Positions 36,103-45,839 are shown, numbered from the stretch's first letter. The stretch: DNA of 64,000 nucleotides from Barnesiella merdipullorum (GCA_019116365.1 DXBT01000021.1:58590-122589), one strand, 5' to 3'. The notes: generated by a model not told the origin, from the sequence alone. Translations and numbers: made by a program.

Positions 36103-36225
36103 TTAGGTCAAGAACCCGGCTGTCGAGAAGGAGGGTTGGTAGTTGTCGTTTCCCCAGGAGGGTAGAATCGAGAAAAATGCGGCCAAAAGCAGCAGAAGGG
36201 CAGTGCGTTTGAGGTTGTGTTTCAT
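36103..36225 (-). pseudogene. Signal-peptide ORF of 40 codons, probable remnant of a secreted protein gene
   Basis: The minus strand from the ATG at 36,223-36,225 encodes a clear signal peptide (MKHNLKRTALLLLLAAFFSI, then LPSWG) and 15 further residues (NDNYQPSFSTAGFLT) before a stop. A -7 element (TATTTTTG on the minus strand, 36,304-36,311) lies 79 bases upstream. The mature start resembles that of exported Bacteroidales enzymes, but no more of a protein follows in any frame I examined. It could be a decayed gene or a genuine very short exported peptide. It lies between the tRNA-Arg pair and ung in an otherwise empty stretch. Confidence 0.5.
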
Positions 36226-36420
36226 GGTCGTAATAAAAGGGTGGAATTGCCAGAACGACTAACCGTGAGTGGAGCATACTGGCTGTCCCGTTTGTTGAAC
36301 GTCCAAAAATACATAGAAAGATTGTGGTATGAAACGAATGGACTGCTATTTTTAAGGAGAAAACAAATTTTGGCCGGTTTATATGCGAAGTGGGGAGGGA
36401 TATTTTTATAATCGATGTGC

Positions 36421-36428
36421 TATCTTTG
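36421..36428 (+). promoter_or_regulatory. -7 element of ung
   Basis: TATCTTTG lies 20 bases before the chosen ung start codon. It supports that start over the in-frame ATG at 36,415, which would precede the promoter. Confidence 0.65.
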
Positions 36429-36447
36429 CTGTTACATAGTTGAAGCG

Positions 36448-37110
36448 ATGAGAGTAAAAATCGAGGAGAGTTGGCGCCGACGGTTGCAGGATGAGTTTGA
36501 CAAACCCTATTTCGAGCGTTTGGTTGCCTTCGTGCGGAGCGAGTACGCCCGGGCTCAGGTATTGCCGCCGGGGCATGAGATTTTCCAGGTGTTCAATACC
36601 TGTCCGTTCGAGGCGGTGAAGGTGGTCATTCTGGGGCAGGACCCCTATCCCAATCCGGGGCAATATTACGGAGTCTGTTTTTCGGTGCCCGAGGGGGTAG
36701 CCATTCCCGGTTCGCTGTATAATATTTTTCGGGAGATTGAGAGTGATTTGGGCAAGCCTGTTCCGTCGTCGGGCAATCTCGACCGCTGGGTGCGGCAGGG
36801 AGTATTCCCCATGAACTCGGTACTCACCGTGCGGGCCCACGAGACCGGTTCGCATCGCAACAGGGGGTGGGAGACCTTTACCGATGCCGTTATCGGCAAG
36901 TTGAGTGCCGAGCGCGAAAATCTCGTCTTTATGTTGTGGGGGAGCTATGCCCGGGCAAAAGCGTCGCTTATCGATACCCGCAAACATCTGGTGCTTACGG
37001 CGGCACATCCGTCGCCCCGCTCGGCCGACCATGGTTTTTTCGGCTGTCGCCACTTCAGTCGGGCCAACGCTTTTTTGCAAAGCCGGGGCATGACGCCCAT
37101 CGACTGGTGA
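36448..37110 (+). CDS. ung: Uracil-DNA glycosylase, family 1
   Basis: This 220-residue enzyme starts at the ATG at 36,448, just after a promoter. The water-activating motif is GQDPYP (Asp65); in the classical motif the last residue is histidine, here Pro68. The rest of the site is standard: FPMNSVLTV, LWGSYA and the leucine-loop motif HPSPRSA. It removes uracil from DNA to start base-excision repair. The segment VPEGVAIPGSLYNIF is typical of the family. The gene is monocistronic, between the tRNA-Arg block and a TonB receptor gene. Confidence 0.95.
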   Translation: MRVKIEESWRRRLQDEFDKPYFERLVAFVRSEYARAQVLPPGHEIFQVFNTCPFEAVKVVILGQDPYPNPGQYYGVCFSVPEGVAIPGSLYNIFREIESDLGKPVPSSGNLDRWVRQGVFPMNSVLTVRAHETGSHRNRGWETFTDAVIGKLSAERENLVFMLWGSYARAKASLIDTRKHLVLTAAHPSPRSADHGFFGCRHFSRANAFLQSRGMTPIDW

Positions 37111-37266
37111 GGTCGTAGGTCTCATCTCCTTCCTCTCCTCTTTCCCTATTCCCGTTTCGGCCCATGAGGTTCGCTTGGTGTATGAACAAAAGGGGTGGCC
37201 CGTTTGTATATTTCCTGTGGTGGCTTGCGGTTTGGTCGTGAGCTCCTCATAGGGAATCGACGAGCT

Positions 37267-39645
37267 ATGAAGCGATTGTATTTACTGATTGTGTGTTGTG
37301 TGTGTATGGTGGTTTGTGCCTGGGGGGCACAGACTTATGCCGTGAAGGGTAGGGTAGTCTCGCAGGCTACCGGCGAGGGTATCCCCTTTGTGAGTGTAGC
37401 TGTCTGGAACTCTTCGCGGGGAACGACTACCGATTCTTTGGGCAATTACCGCATGGGCAATTTGCCGCCGGGAGCCTACCGGGTGCAGGTCTCGTCGGTA
37501 GGATACAAGACCTACGTGTCGCCCGAGTTTCGTATTACCTCCTATGACTATACGCTCGATATCGCTCTCGACGAGTCGCAGGTGTCGCTTGGCGAGGTGA
37601 GTGTCGTGGCGGCCCCGTTCCGCAGCTCGGTCGAGAGCCCCATTGCCCGTCGGGTCATCGGGGTGCAGGAGATTGAGAAGAGTCCGGGGGCCAATCGCGA
37701 CATTTCGAAGGTGGTCAATGCCTTCCCCGGGGTGGCTACCGTCGCGGGTGGTGGCTATCGCAACGACCTGATGATACGGGGTGGTGGCCCGGCCGAGAAT
37801 AAGTTCTACCTCGACGGGGTGGAGATTCCCAACATCAACCACTTCAGCACGCAGGGGGCCTCGGGCGGTCCGGTAGGAATTATCGATGCCGACCTCATCC
37901 GCGAGGTCGATTTCTATACGGGGGCCTTTCCGGTGAGCCGGGGCAATGCGTTGAGCTCGGTTTTCGATTTCAAACTTCTCGATGGCACTCCCGACCGTTA
38001 TACCTTCAAGGGCACCGTGGGAGCCTCGGAGCTGGCGTTGGGTTCCAAGGGGCATATCGGCAGCCGCACCACCTATGTGGTGTCGGTGCGGCAATCCTAT
38101 CTGCAACTGCTCTTTTCGTTGCTCGATATGCCGTTTCTGCCCCAATATACCGATGCCCAGTTCAAGATAAAGACTCGTTTCTCGCCGGCGCACGAACTCA
38201 CCGTGCTGGGGCTGGGCGCCATCGACGACATGAAACTCAATACCGAGACCGACCCTGCCGACGAATCGAAACAGTATCTGCTCAACTACCTGCCTACCAT
38301 CAAGCAGAATACCTATACGTTGGGGACCGTTTACCGGCACTATGCCGGCAATCACACCCAGACGGTGGTTCTGAGCCGCAGCTACATGAGCAACAGCAAC
38401 GTGAAATATCGCGATAACGACGAGTCGGCGGCCGAGAACCTGACGCTGCGTCTCAAATCGACCGAGACCGAAAATCACCTGCGTTTCGAAAACCGATCGT
38501 TGCTGGGGGCCTTTGACGTCACGGCCGGGCTCAATCTCGATTATGCAGTCTATACCAACCGCACCTTCCAGCGGGCATTTACCCGGGAGCCTCGCGAGAT
38601 AAGCTATTCGACCGATTTGGGACTGTTCCGATGGGGCCTCTTTGCCACGGCGGGATATAAGTCGCCCAACGAGCGGTTCACCGCTTCGTTGGGCTTCCGC
38701 CTCGATGGTTGCGACTACTCCTGGCACACCGACAATCTGTGGGACCAGTTTTCGCCCCGGCTCTCGCTCTCCTACAACGTGGTGGGCAACCTCTATCTGA
38801 ACGGGAGCATAGGCCGTTATTACCAGCTGCCCGCCTACACGACAATGGGGTATCAGGAAGACGGCGTGCTTGTGAATCGCCCGCGTCTTTCATACATCCG
38901 TTCCGACCAGGCGGTAGCCGGGGTGGAGTACTACATCAATCGCTGGGCCCGGCTCACGGTCGAGGGCTTTTACAAGAGCTATGCCCACTCGCCGCTCTCG
39001 CTCACCGACAGTATCCCGCTGGCCTGCAAGGGTACCGACTACGGGGTGTCGGGCAACGAGGCTGCCGCTTCGACGGCCCGGGGGCGGGCCTATGGCGTTG
39101 AGGTGATGCTTCGCTGGATGGGAATGGGGCGTTTCACGGCACTGGCCTCTTATACCTGGTATCGCAGCCAGTTCAAGAATCCGGTTACCGGTCGTTACCT
39201 CCCCTCGGCTTGGGACTACCGCCATCTCTTCACCCTGTCGGGTACCTACAAGTTGCCCAAGAACTGGGATATTGGCATGAAGGTGAGGCTGATGGGCGGG
39301 GCTCCCTACACGCCTTACGACGAATACATCTCGTCGCTTGTGCCGGCCTGGGATGCTACGGCACGGCCCTACTACGACTACGGTCGGTACAATACGGGGC
39401 GTCTCAAGACCTTTTACGAAATTGACTTGCGAGTCGATAAGTCGTTCTATTTCAAAGGGGTGATGCTGGGCTTCTATGTCGATTTACAGAATCTGCTGAA
39501 TTTCAAGTACGACAACCAGCCGCTGCTCATCAGCACGGGCGAAACCTATGTCGATGAGGCCGGTGTGGAGCGTTACCGCATGAAATACATAGCCCAGCAG
39601 AGTGGGGTAATTCTGCCTACCTTGGGAATAACGGTCGAGTTTTAG
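37267..39645 (+). CDS. TonB-dependent outer-membrane receptor
   Basis: This 792-residue protein starts at the ATG at 37,267 (MKRLYLL); 24 more residues upstream are basic and precede no signal. The signal peptide ends near AWGAQ. A carboxypeptidase-regulatory-like domain (VVSQATGEGIPFVSVAVWNS, about residues 27-105) is followed by a plug domain (RDISKVVNAFPGV, LMIRGGGPAENKFYLDGVEI) and a barrel ending LPTLGITVEF. It is shorter than SusC proteins and has no SusD partner, so a small ligand such as a metal chelate, vitamin or peptide is more likely than a glycan. The ligand cannot be told from sequence. It converges on lpxK with 7 bases between. Confidence 0.94.
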   Translation: MKRLYLLIVCCVCMVVCAWGAQTYAVKGRVVSQATGEGIPFVSVAVWNSSRGTTTDSLGNYRMGNLPPGAYRVQVSSVGYKTYVSPEFRITSYDYTLDIALDESQVSLGEVSVVAAPFRSSVESPIARRVIGVQEIEKSPGANRDISKVVNAFPGVATVAGGGYRNDLMIRGGGPAENKFYLDGVEIPNINHFSTQGASGGPVGIIDADLIREVDFYTGAFPVSRGNALSSVFDFKLLDGTPDRYTFKGTVGASELALGSKGHIGSRTTYVVSVRQSYLQLLFSLLDMPFLPQYTDAQFKIKTRFSPAHELTVLGLGAIDDMKLNTETDPADESKQYLLNYLPTIKQNTYTLGTVYRHYAGNHTQTVVLSRSYMSNSNVKYRDNDESAAENLTLRLKSTETENHLRFENRSLLGAFDVTAGLNLDYAVYTNRTFQRAFTREPREISYSTDLGLFRWGLFATAGYKSPNERFTASLGFRLDGCDYSWHTDNLWDQFSPRLSLSYNVVGNLYLNGSIGRYYQLPAYTTMGYQEDGVLVNRPRLSYIRSDQAVAGVEYYINRWARLTVEGFYKSYAHSPLSLTDSIPLACKGTDYGVSGNEAAASTARGRAYGVEVMLRWMGMGRFTALASYTWYRSQFKNPVTGRYLPSAWDYRHLFTLSGTYKLPKNWDIGMKVRLMGGAPYTPYDEYISSLVPAWDATARPYYDYGRYNTGRLKTFYEIDLRVDKSFYFKGVMLGFYVDLQNLLNFKYDNQPLLISTGETYVDEAGVERYRMKYIAQQSGVILPTLGITVEF

Positions 39646-39652
39646 ACTCTTC

Positions 39653-40762
39653 TCATACCGGTTTGCGGGGATGCTTTACCCGGCGGTTCTTGTAAATCGT
39701 GCCCAGTATTTTCTCGTCGAACGAGGTGCCGGCATACTGCATGAAGCGCACCCGTATGGGCAGGTAATAGAGCCTTTGTGCTACCGCGTCGTCGAGCGAA
39801 GCCGACCGCAACCGGGCCGCATCTTTTTCGGTTGTGATGAGGTAGTTTGTTTCGCCCTTCAGAGTCTGGAACCGACGGGCGATTTCGCGCAGGTCGTTAT
39901 CGGTAAAGTGGTGATGGTCGGGGTATTGCAGTTCCTCCTGCGGGGTGCAGAACCGAGCGATATACCGTTGCATGGGACGGGGATTGGCGATACCCGTGAG
40001 GGTCATCACTCCTGCCTGGGTGGGCAGTTCCTTCAGATCGAGTTCGCGGGGAGTACACTTTTCGGGAAACACCGCCTGCAACTTGCCATAGTCGAGGGTG
40101 GTGAAGTAGAGGTGCTGGTAGGGGAAGAGGTGCAGCCAGCGCGAGATAATGTTGTATTCGATGGGTTTCATGTCGGCCGGGCATTTGGTCACGATCACGA
40201 TGTCGGCACGCGACAGTTCGTGGCGCGACTCCCGCAGGCGGCCGGCCGGCAACAACTTGTCGAGGTGCAGGGCCCGGTTGTAGTCGGTGAGTACAATCGA
40301 GGCCAGAGGCGATACATAGCGATGCTGGAAGGCATCGTCGAGCAGCACGACGTCGAGGTCGGGCAGCAGCTCTTTCAACCGCTTGATACCCCGGCGGCGG
40401 TTGGCATCGACAGCTACGGCTATGTCGGGGAATTTTCGTTTGATCTGGTAGGGCTCGTCGCCTATGTCGCGGGCCGTCGATGAAGCGTCGGCCAGGACGA
40501 ATCCCCGGCTCTTGCGCTTGTATCCCCGGCTGAGTACGGCCACCCGGTATTTGTGCTGCAGCAACTCGATTAAATACTCGATATGGGGAGTTTTGCCGGT
40601 GCCGCCCACTGCCAGGTTCCCCACCGATATGACAGGAATGTCAAACTCTTCGGCCGGGAGTATGCCCCAGTCGAAGAGTTTGTTCCTGATTCCCGTCCCG
40701 AGGCCGTAGAGCCAGCTGAGCGGGATGAGCCAACGGTTTATCTTAATCGATTTGCCGTACAT
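39653..40762 (-). CDS. lpxK: Tetraacyldisaccharide 4'-kinase
   Basis: This 369-residue kinase adds the 4'-phosphate to the lipid A precursor at the inner membrane. The N-terminal hydrophobic helix, SVGNLAVGGTGKTPHIEYLI (P-loop), SRGYKR, DDAFQHRYV (family-typical) and LLPAGRLRE segments are all present. Length is slightly above the proteobacterial enzyme. It lies 13 bases after sppA on the same strand, so the two are co-transcribed. Confidence 0.97.
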   Translation of the reverse strand: MYGKSIKINRWLIPLSWLYGLGTGIRNKLFDWGILPAEEFDIPVISVGNLAVGGTGKTPHIEYLIELLQHKYRVAVLSRGYKRKSRGFVLADASSTARDIGDEPYQIKRKFPDIAVAVDANRRRGIKRLKELLPDLDVVLLDDAFQHRYVSPLASIVLTDYNRALHLDKLLPAGRLRESRHELSRADIVIVTKCPADMKPIEYNIISRWLHLFPYQHLYFTTLDYGKLQAVFPEKCTPRELDLKELPTQAGVMTLTGIANPRPMQRYIARFCTPQEELQYPDHHHFTDNDLREIARRFQTLKGETNYLITTEKDAARLRSASLDDAVAQRLYYLPIRVRFMQYAGTSFDEKILGTIYKNRRVKHPRKPV

Positions 40763-40775
40763 GTGAAATCGGGTG

Positions 40776-42521
40776 TTAATAGAGTTCTATATCCTCCATG
40801 CGATATTGTATGGGGTCCATCTCTTTGCACTGCTCGATGGCTTGCAGGTATTTGTAGTTTTCGCCCAGGTACGAAGCGGCGATGCGGGCCCGCACGTTTG
40901 TGTTCAGTGTCGAGAGCAGTTGCTCCATGGCCGTTTTCTGTTTGGGGTAGTCGAGGGTCTTGTAGTTCTCGAGGTTGGCCTTTTGGGCAGCCCAGGCGAT
41001 GGCGGCATCGAGGTCGCCCAGTTCATCGACCAGACCTATCTTGAGGGCCGTTTGTCCATCCCATACGCGCCCTTCGGCAATCTTCTTGATGGCCTCGAGA
41101 CTCATGCCACGGCCCTCGGCACAACGGGTTGTGAAGAGTTCGTATCCCCGCTCGATATAGTGTTGCATCTGGTTGCGTTCGTCGGGGGTCATGGCCCGGT
41201 TGAAGCTTCCGAAGTTACCGTAGCGGTTGGTCTGCACCCCGTCGAAGGTGACACCCAGTTTGTCCGTTACCAGCCCTTCGAAGTTGGGAATCATGCCATA
41301 GATGCCAATCGAGCCGGTAAGCGTTGTGGGGTTGGCAAAGATGCGGTCGGCGTTGCACGAGATGTAGTATCCGCCCGAAGCGGCTACGTCGCCCATCGAT
41401 ACCACTACCGGTTTGCCGGCAGCCTTGATGGCCTCGATGGCGGCCCATACCTGCTCCGAACCGTAGGCGCTTCCACCCGGTGAGTTCACCCGCAGAACCA
41501 CGGCTTTTATATCGTCGTCTTTCTCAATCTCGGTGAGGTCTTCGACCAGTTCGGCCGTTTGGATGCCCGAGGTTTTGTCGAGGTCTATGCCCCCTTCGGC
41601 ATACACAACGGCAATGGCCTCTTTGGCCTTGTTTTTGGATTGCTTGATGGAAGCCACGTCGTTGGCCGAGGCGAAGATGAGGTCGTCGTCGGGGTCAATG
41701 CCGGCTTTGGCTTTGAGGAACTGATCCATCTGCGGACGGTACATGAGGCTATCGACCAGCCCTTTGGCTACCAAGTCCTTGGCATCGACGGTAATCAGCA
41801 GGGTGTCGGCCAGGCTGTTCAGTTGCTCTACGGTGAGGTTGCGGTCTTTCGACAGTTGCTCCAGCAGATGATTCCAGATAGGCGTCATGTAGGCCATGGT
41901 CTGCTCGCGGTTGGCGTCGCTCATCTGCGTGTTGATATAGGGCTCGACGGCCGATTTGTAGGTGCCCACCTTGAGGACCTGCATTTCGATACCCAGCTTG
42001 TCGTAGAGTCCCTTCATGAACATTACCTGGCTGGCCAAACCTCTGAAGTCGATGGCCCCCACGGGGTTGAGCATCACGCTGTCGGCGGCTGCACTCAGCA
42101 AATACTCGCGTTGCGTGTAGGTGTCGGCATAGGCATAGACAAACTTACCGCTCTCTTTGAAGTCGAGCAGAGCCCGGTGTATGCGGTCGAGCGTGGCGAT
42201 ACCCATGTTCATGCCACCGGCATCGATATAGATACCGGCAATGTTTTTGTTCTCCTTGGCCGTTTCGATGGCTTTGATTATGTTGTTGAGCCCGTCGCTC
42301 TTTTGCGAGTTCCCCAGCAGAAATCCCACGACATCTTCCTGGCTGCGCTCGGTCACGGTGCCCAGGTCGAGTTTCAGTATGGTGTGAGGTTGCGGGGTAT
42401 ATGTGGTCTCGGTCGAGGCTACTATGCCGGCCAGGACTATGATCGAGAGGAACGACAGAACCACGCCGGCAATAAATACGCCCAATACACAGGCGAATGT
42501 CGTGATGAAAAATTTTTTCAT
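40776..42521 (-). CDS. sppA: Signal peptide peptidase SppA, 67 kDa type
   Basis: This 581-residue membrane protease starts at the ATG at 42,519-42,521 (MKKFFITTF). A promoter at 42,566-42,573 rules out the in-frame start at 42,587. One N-terminal transmembrane helix precedes two tandem peptidase S49 domains. The N-terminal half has the general-base lysine region (GKFVYAYADTYTQREYLLSA); the C-terminal half has RVNSPGGSAYGSE and the serine motif ASGGYYISCNAD. SppA digests cleaved signal peptides in the membrane from the periplasmic side. The long double-domain form is the usual one in Bacteroidales. Confidence 0.96.
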   Translation of the reverse strand: MKKFFITTFACVLGVFIAGVVLSFLSIIVLAGIVASTETTYTPQPHTILKLDLGTVTERSQEDVVGFLLGNSQKSDGLNNIIKAIETAKENKNIAGIYIDAGGMNMGIATLDRIHRALLDFKESGKFVYAYADTYTQREYLLSAAADSVMLNPVGAIDFRGLASQVMFMKGLYDKLGIEMQVLKVGTYKSAVEPYINTQMSDANREQTMAYMTPIWNHLLEQLSKDRNLTVEQLNSLADTLLITVDAKDLVAKGLVDSLMYRPQMDQFLKAKAGIDPDDDLIFASANDVASIKQSKNKAKEAIAVVYAEGGIDLDKTSGIQTAELVEDLTEIEKDDDIKAVVLRVNSPGGSAYGSEQVWAAIEAIKAAGKPVVVSMGDVAASGGYYISCNADRIFANPTTLTGSIGIYGMIPNFEGLVTDKLGVTFDGVQTNRYGNFGSFNRAMTPDERNQMQHYIERGYELFTTRCAEGRGMSLEAIKKIAEGRVWDGQTALKIGLVDELGDLDAAIAWAAQKANLENYKTLDYPKQKTAMEQLLSTLNTNVRARIAASYLGENYKYLQAIEQCKEMDPIQYRMEDIELY

Positions 42522-42565
42522 TGTTTTATCTCTTTGTTTAATGGTTTTTGTTTCATTCGGTTTGA

Positions 42566-42573
42566 CAAAGATA
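42566..42573 (-). promoter_or_regulatory. -7 element of the sppA-lpxK operon
   Basis: Reads TATCTTTG on the minus strand, 45 bases before the sppA start. No -33 element at normal spacing was seen. Confidence 0.6.
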
Positions 42574-42799
42574 AACTCTTTTTCCAAAGAAAAAGCTCAT
42601 GAGTCGTTTATCTTCGATTTTTAGATAGGGCAAACGTACGTATTAAATTTGAAATATCCAAGTAAATCAATAAAAAATTATCGTTTTTCGATAAAAGTAA
42701 TTCTTGTGACAGACTCTCTTTCACGGTGCCGGAGCTTTTGCCGGGCACGACAGACGCTTGCATTGCGCGGGTTCTTGAGTTGGTTGCAGGGTTGGCCGG

Positions 42800-45682
42800 T
42801 TATCGTTTGCACAGCAGTTTGAAATCGCAGTATTGGCAATGCTTCTCTTCGGTCGTCTGTGTGAAGGGGCGGTCGAGGTCGAATATCTCCTTGAGGCAAT
42901 CCGTGAGGCATTGGTCAAACTCCTCTTCGACCCGGGAAAAATCGGTGAAGGGTTCTTTTTCGTACCGGATGTTCCACTCGAATTTGTCGAACAGGTTGCG
43001 TATGATATAGATGGCCGGATAGACCGGTGAGCCCGGATGATACTTCATCTTGTACAGCTTGCAGTAGAGCAGCACTTGCAGAATGGCTTTGCGGCGCTCG
43101 GTGGCCGTGCTGTCGAAGAGCTCCTCGACCGATTTGAAGTCGAGCCGTTCTTTTCCCGTTTTGTAATCGACGATGCGTATGCGTCCGTTACACTCGTCCA
43201 CCCGGTCGATAAAGCCCTTTAGCTGCACGGCTCGATTGTTGCCGATGGGGGCCTCGCCCGTGATGCGCAGCTCGGAGGCCCGATAGATGAACGGGGTGAG
43301 GGCCCGGTCCTTCTCGAGAGTTTTGTCGATGAGCTTGAGTATAATCTCGCCCGTGAGGTAGTCATACCCCGTGAGCGTCTTGGGGTGCTGAGGGGTTTTG
43401 TAGTAGTCGCGGGCGAAGCACTCCTCGAGATATCGGGTGAGCAGCTGTCGGTCCTTGCGTATGGCCTCGATGTGGTCGGCCGTGACGGTCACCTGCTCGC
43501 GGTCGCCCTCGATGCGCTCGTAGATGCGCTGCATCATGCCGTGGTAGATGCTGCCGAAGGTACCGCTATCGACACTCTCGGCCACTTCGTCGGGACGTTC
43601 GAGCCCCTCGATGTATTGCAGGTAGAATTGCAGCGGACAGTTCAGATAACGGTTGATGGCACTCGCCGACAGGGCACTGTTGCCTCCCGCGAGGAAATCG
43701 GCCAGTTTCTGCTCGATGCCATACTGGTGCTTATCGACTGTGATGGTCGTGGGCGAGAAGGTGGCGATGTCGCAGTTGACCTGAATCTCCCGTATGGGTA
43801 TGCGGTAGTGATACTTCAGCTGGTAGATGTAACGGCTCACCTCGCCGCTCTTGAGCCCTTCGGCTCGGCTGTCGTAGAGCAGGAACACCCGTTTGGCCCG
43901 ACTTATCATGCGGTAGAAGTAGTAGGCATAGATACTGTCCTGGTGCTCGGTAGTGGCCATGCCGAACCCTCGTCGCAGGTTGTAGGGGATGAACGAGGCA
44001 GCCACCTTCTTCACCGGGAATACCCCCTCGTTCATCGAGAGGATGATGAGGTTTTCGAAGTCGAGCGCCCGGGTCTCGAGCACACCCATGATTTGCAGGC
44101 CCGAGAGCGGTTCGCCCCGGAAGGGTATCGAAATCGAAGCGGCCATCTTGCCCAGCAGACGGAAGAAGGTATCGACTCCCATGGCGATGTGCTGCTCGGT
44201 CATGACGTCGCGCAATCGCTTGATGGTGATGTAGTAGTGGTACATGAACTCTCGCTCTACGGCCGAGAAACCCACGGGCGAATTTTCGTCATCGGGGCCA
44301 TCGGTCGCCTGCCCGGGAACGGCATCCTGTTGCAGATATTCGAGCAGCCGGATAAGATAGACGGCAGCCTCGTCGGCCGTGGCGGGGATGGTGAAGAGCA
44401 ACTCGACCAGCGGGTGGTGTCCCAGTTCGCCGGGCGAGACAAAGGCCCGGTTGTTGCCGTTGATGAAGGTCGTGATGCGTTGGGCCTCGTCGCCCAGACG
44501 CGAAGCGATGAAGCGATGCCCCAGCAACTGCTTCACGTCGATGTGGTAGAAACGCGGTTCACCTTTTGAGAAGCGCACGTGACGCTGCATCTGGAATACC
44601 GCCTCCATGAGAGCTGCCACGGTAGTGTGTTGCAGCGTGTATCCCATGGTGATGTTGACTGTCGAAATCTCGGGCGGGATGGAGTAGAGCATGGGTAGCA
44701 GCAGCTCCTCGTCGGGCAGAACGATGGCTGTGTCGATGGCCCGTTCGGGCGACAACCGCTTCTCGTCGATGAGCTGTTGCAGAATATCGGCCGCCTGTTT
44801 GGCCTGGCCCACGGCCGAGGGAATCGAGATGAGCTCGATTTGGGGTGTCTCGTCGATGCGTTCGTCGATATCGATTTTCGAGGGGAACCGCCGCTTGTTG
44901 TCGTTCAGGAAAAAAGCCGCCTTGTTGTACGGGTCTTGCAGGGTAGGGGCGTAGTAGTCCCAGTAGAAGTCGCCCAGCCCCGTGTCGCGCAGATACTCCA
45001 TGAACACCCGTTCGGCCTCGGTAATGGCATTGAACCCCACGAAAATCACCTGCGTGTAGGGCAGGTCGAGCGATTCCTTGCGGCGACAGCGTTCGGCCAC
45101 GTCGCGGAAAATCATTCCCTCATAAGCCTTGTTCTGTGCGGCCAGGTCGTTGCGCAGCCGGGTGTAGAGGTCGAAGAGAATCTGCCACAGCTGGATGAAC
45201 TGCTGCTTGTTCTCGCTCTCGGTCGAGGGGAAGAAGAGGTGCCCCCAAAAGCGTTTGATGATGGCAATCTGCTCGTCGGTGAGGTAGAACTCGTCGATCT
45301 CTTTCAGGTCGTGAATATTGGTATAGAGCTGTCGGGCATCGACCATGTATTTGTCCACGTCGTCGAAGTCGCCCAGCAGCATGTCGCCCCAAAAGACAAA
45401 ATTGTCGAACGTCTCGTCGCTCTGCCGCAACTCGATGTATCGCTTGTAGAGCATCACCAGCAGGCTGATGCGGTCGATCGAGGTGTAGGGCGACAGTTCG
45501 GCCATGAGGTCGTTGATGGTCGTCACCCGGGGAGAGAAGAGCGGTTTGCCCGCCACCTCGGCCAGGTATTTCTGAAAGAAGATGCCGCTTCGTCGGTTGG
45601 GAAAGACGAAGGCCAGTTGCGATATCTCGGAGCCGTAGCGTTGGTAAAACGCCTGGGCTATGCGGTACAGGAAAGGAGTCAT
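42800..45682 (-). CDS. PD-(D/E)XK nuclease, AddB/RecB-like with Fe-S cysteines
   Basis: This 960-residue protein begins like an inactivated UvrD-type helicase (LAFVFPNRRSGIFFQKYL near residue 25) and ends with a PD-(D/E)XK nuclease domain: KGFIDRVDECNGRIRIVDYK with the Asp and the D-x-K pair. Four cysteines fit an AddB/Cas4-type iron-sulfur cluster: one at NCPLQFYLQYIEG and three in CQYCDFKLLCKR at the C terminus (C-x2-C-x5-C). This is the AddB plan, the non-motor nuclease subunit of the double-strand-break repair complex. No AddA helicase gene is adjacent in this window. The gene stands alone on the minus strand. Confidence 0.88.
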   Translation of the reverse strand: MTPFLYRIAQAFYQRYGSEISQLAFVFPNRRSGIFFQKYLAEVAGKPLFSPRVTTINDLMAELSPYTSIDRISLLVMLYKRYIELRQSDETFDNFVFWGDMLLGDFDDVDKYMVDARQLYTNIHDLKEIDEFYLTDEQIAIIKRFWGHLFFPSTESENKQQFIQLWQILFDLYTRLRNDLAAQNKAYEGMIFRDVAERCRRKESLDLPYTQVIFVGFNAITEAERVFMEYLRDTGLGDFYWDYYAPTLQDPYNKAAFFLNDNKRRFPSKIDIDERIDETPQIELISIPSAVGQAKQAADILQQLIDEKRLSPERAIDTAIVLPDEELLLPMLYSIPPEISTVNITMGYTLQHTTVAALMEAVFQMQRHVRFSKGEPRFYHIDVKQLLGHRFIASRLGDEAQRITTFINGNNRAFVSPGELGHHPLVELLFTIPATADEAAVYLIRLLEYLQQDAVPGQATDGPDDENSPVGFSAVEREFMYHYYITIKRLRDVMTEQHIAMGVDTFFRLLGKMAASISIPFRGEPLSGLQIMGVLETRALDFENLIILSMNEGVFPVKKVAASFIPYNLRRGFGMATTEHQDSIYAYYFYRMISRAKRVFLLYDSRAEGLKSGEVSRYIYQLKYHYRIPIREIQVNCDIATFSPTTITVDKHQYGIEQKLADFLAGGNSALSASAINRYLNCPLQFYLQYIEGLERPDEVAESVDSGTFGSIYHGMMQRIYERIEGDREQVTVTADHIEAIRKDRQLLTRYLEECFARDYYKTPQHPKTLTGYDYLTGEIILKLIDKTLEKDRALTPFIYRASELRITGEAPIGNNRAVQLKGFIDRVDECNGRIRIVDYKTGKERLDFKSVEELFDSTATERRKAILQVLLYCKLYKMKYHPGSPVYPAIYIIRNLFDKFEWNIRYEKEPFTDFSRVEEEFDQCLTDCLKEIFDLDRPFTQTTEEKHCQYCDFKLLCKR

Positions 45683-45812
45683 AAGGGAACGTGCGATTTA
45701 CGCTTACAAGTTTACGGCTTTTTATCCACATTCCGAAATCTGAGTGGGAAAATGAGACTCGATATCGGCTTTTTCATATACCTCATTACCTCTCGTCGAG
45801 CAGGGTGACGGG

Positions 45813-45839
45813 GTCATTCCGCACCTCGATGCGGAATCC
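45813..45839. repeat. Hairpin repeat GTCATTCCGC, second locus
   Basis: ATTCCGCA (45,816-45,823) and TGCGGAAT (45,830-45,837) form an 8-base-pair stem around CCTCGA, flanked by GGTC and CC. It is nearly the same as the element at 27,621-27,646. Confidence 0.7.

Noticed and set aside
36217..36411. Plus-strand ORF of 64 codons between the tRNA-Arg unit and ung
   Set aside because: No family resemblance or promoter; it overlaps the better-supported signal-peptide ORF on the minus strand.
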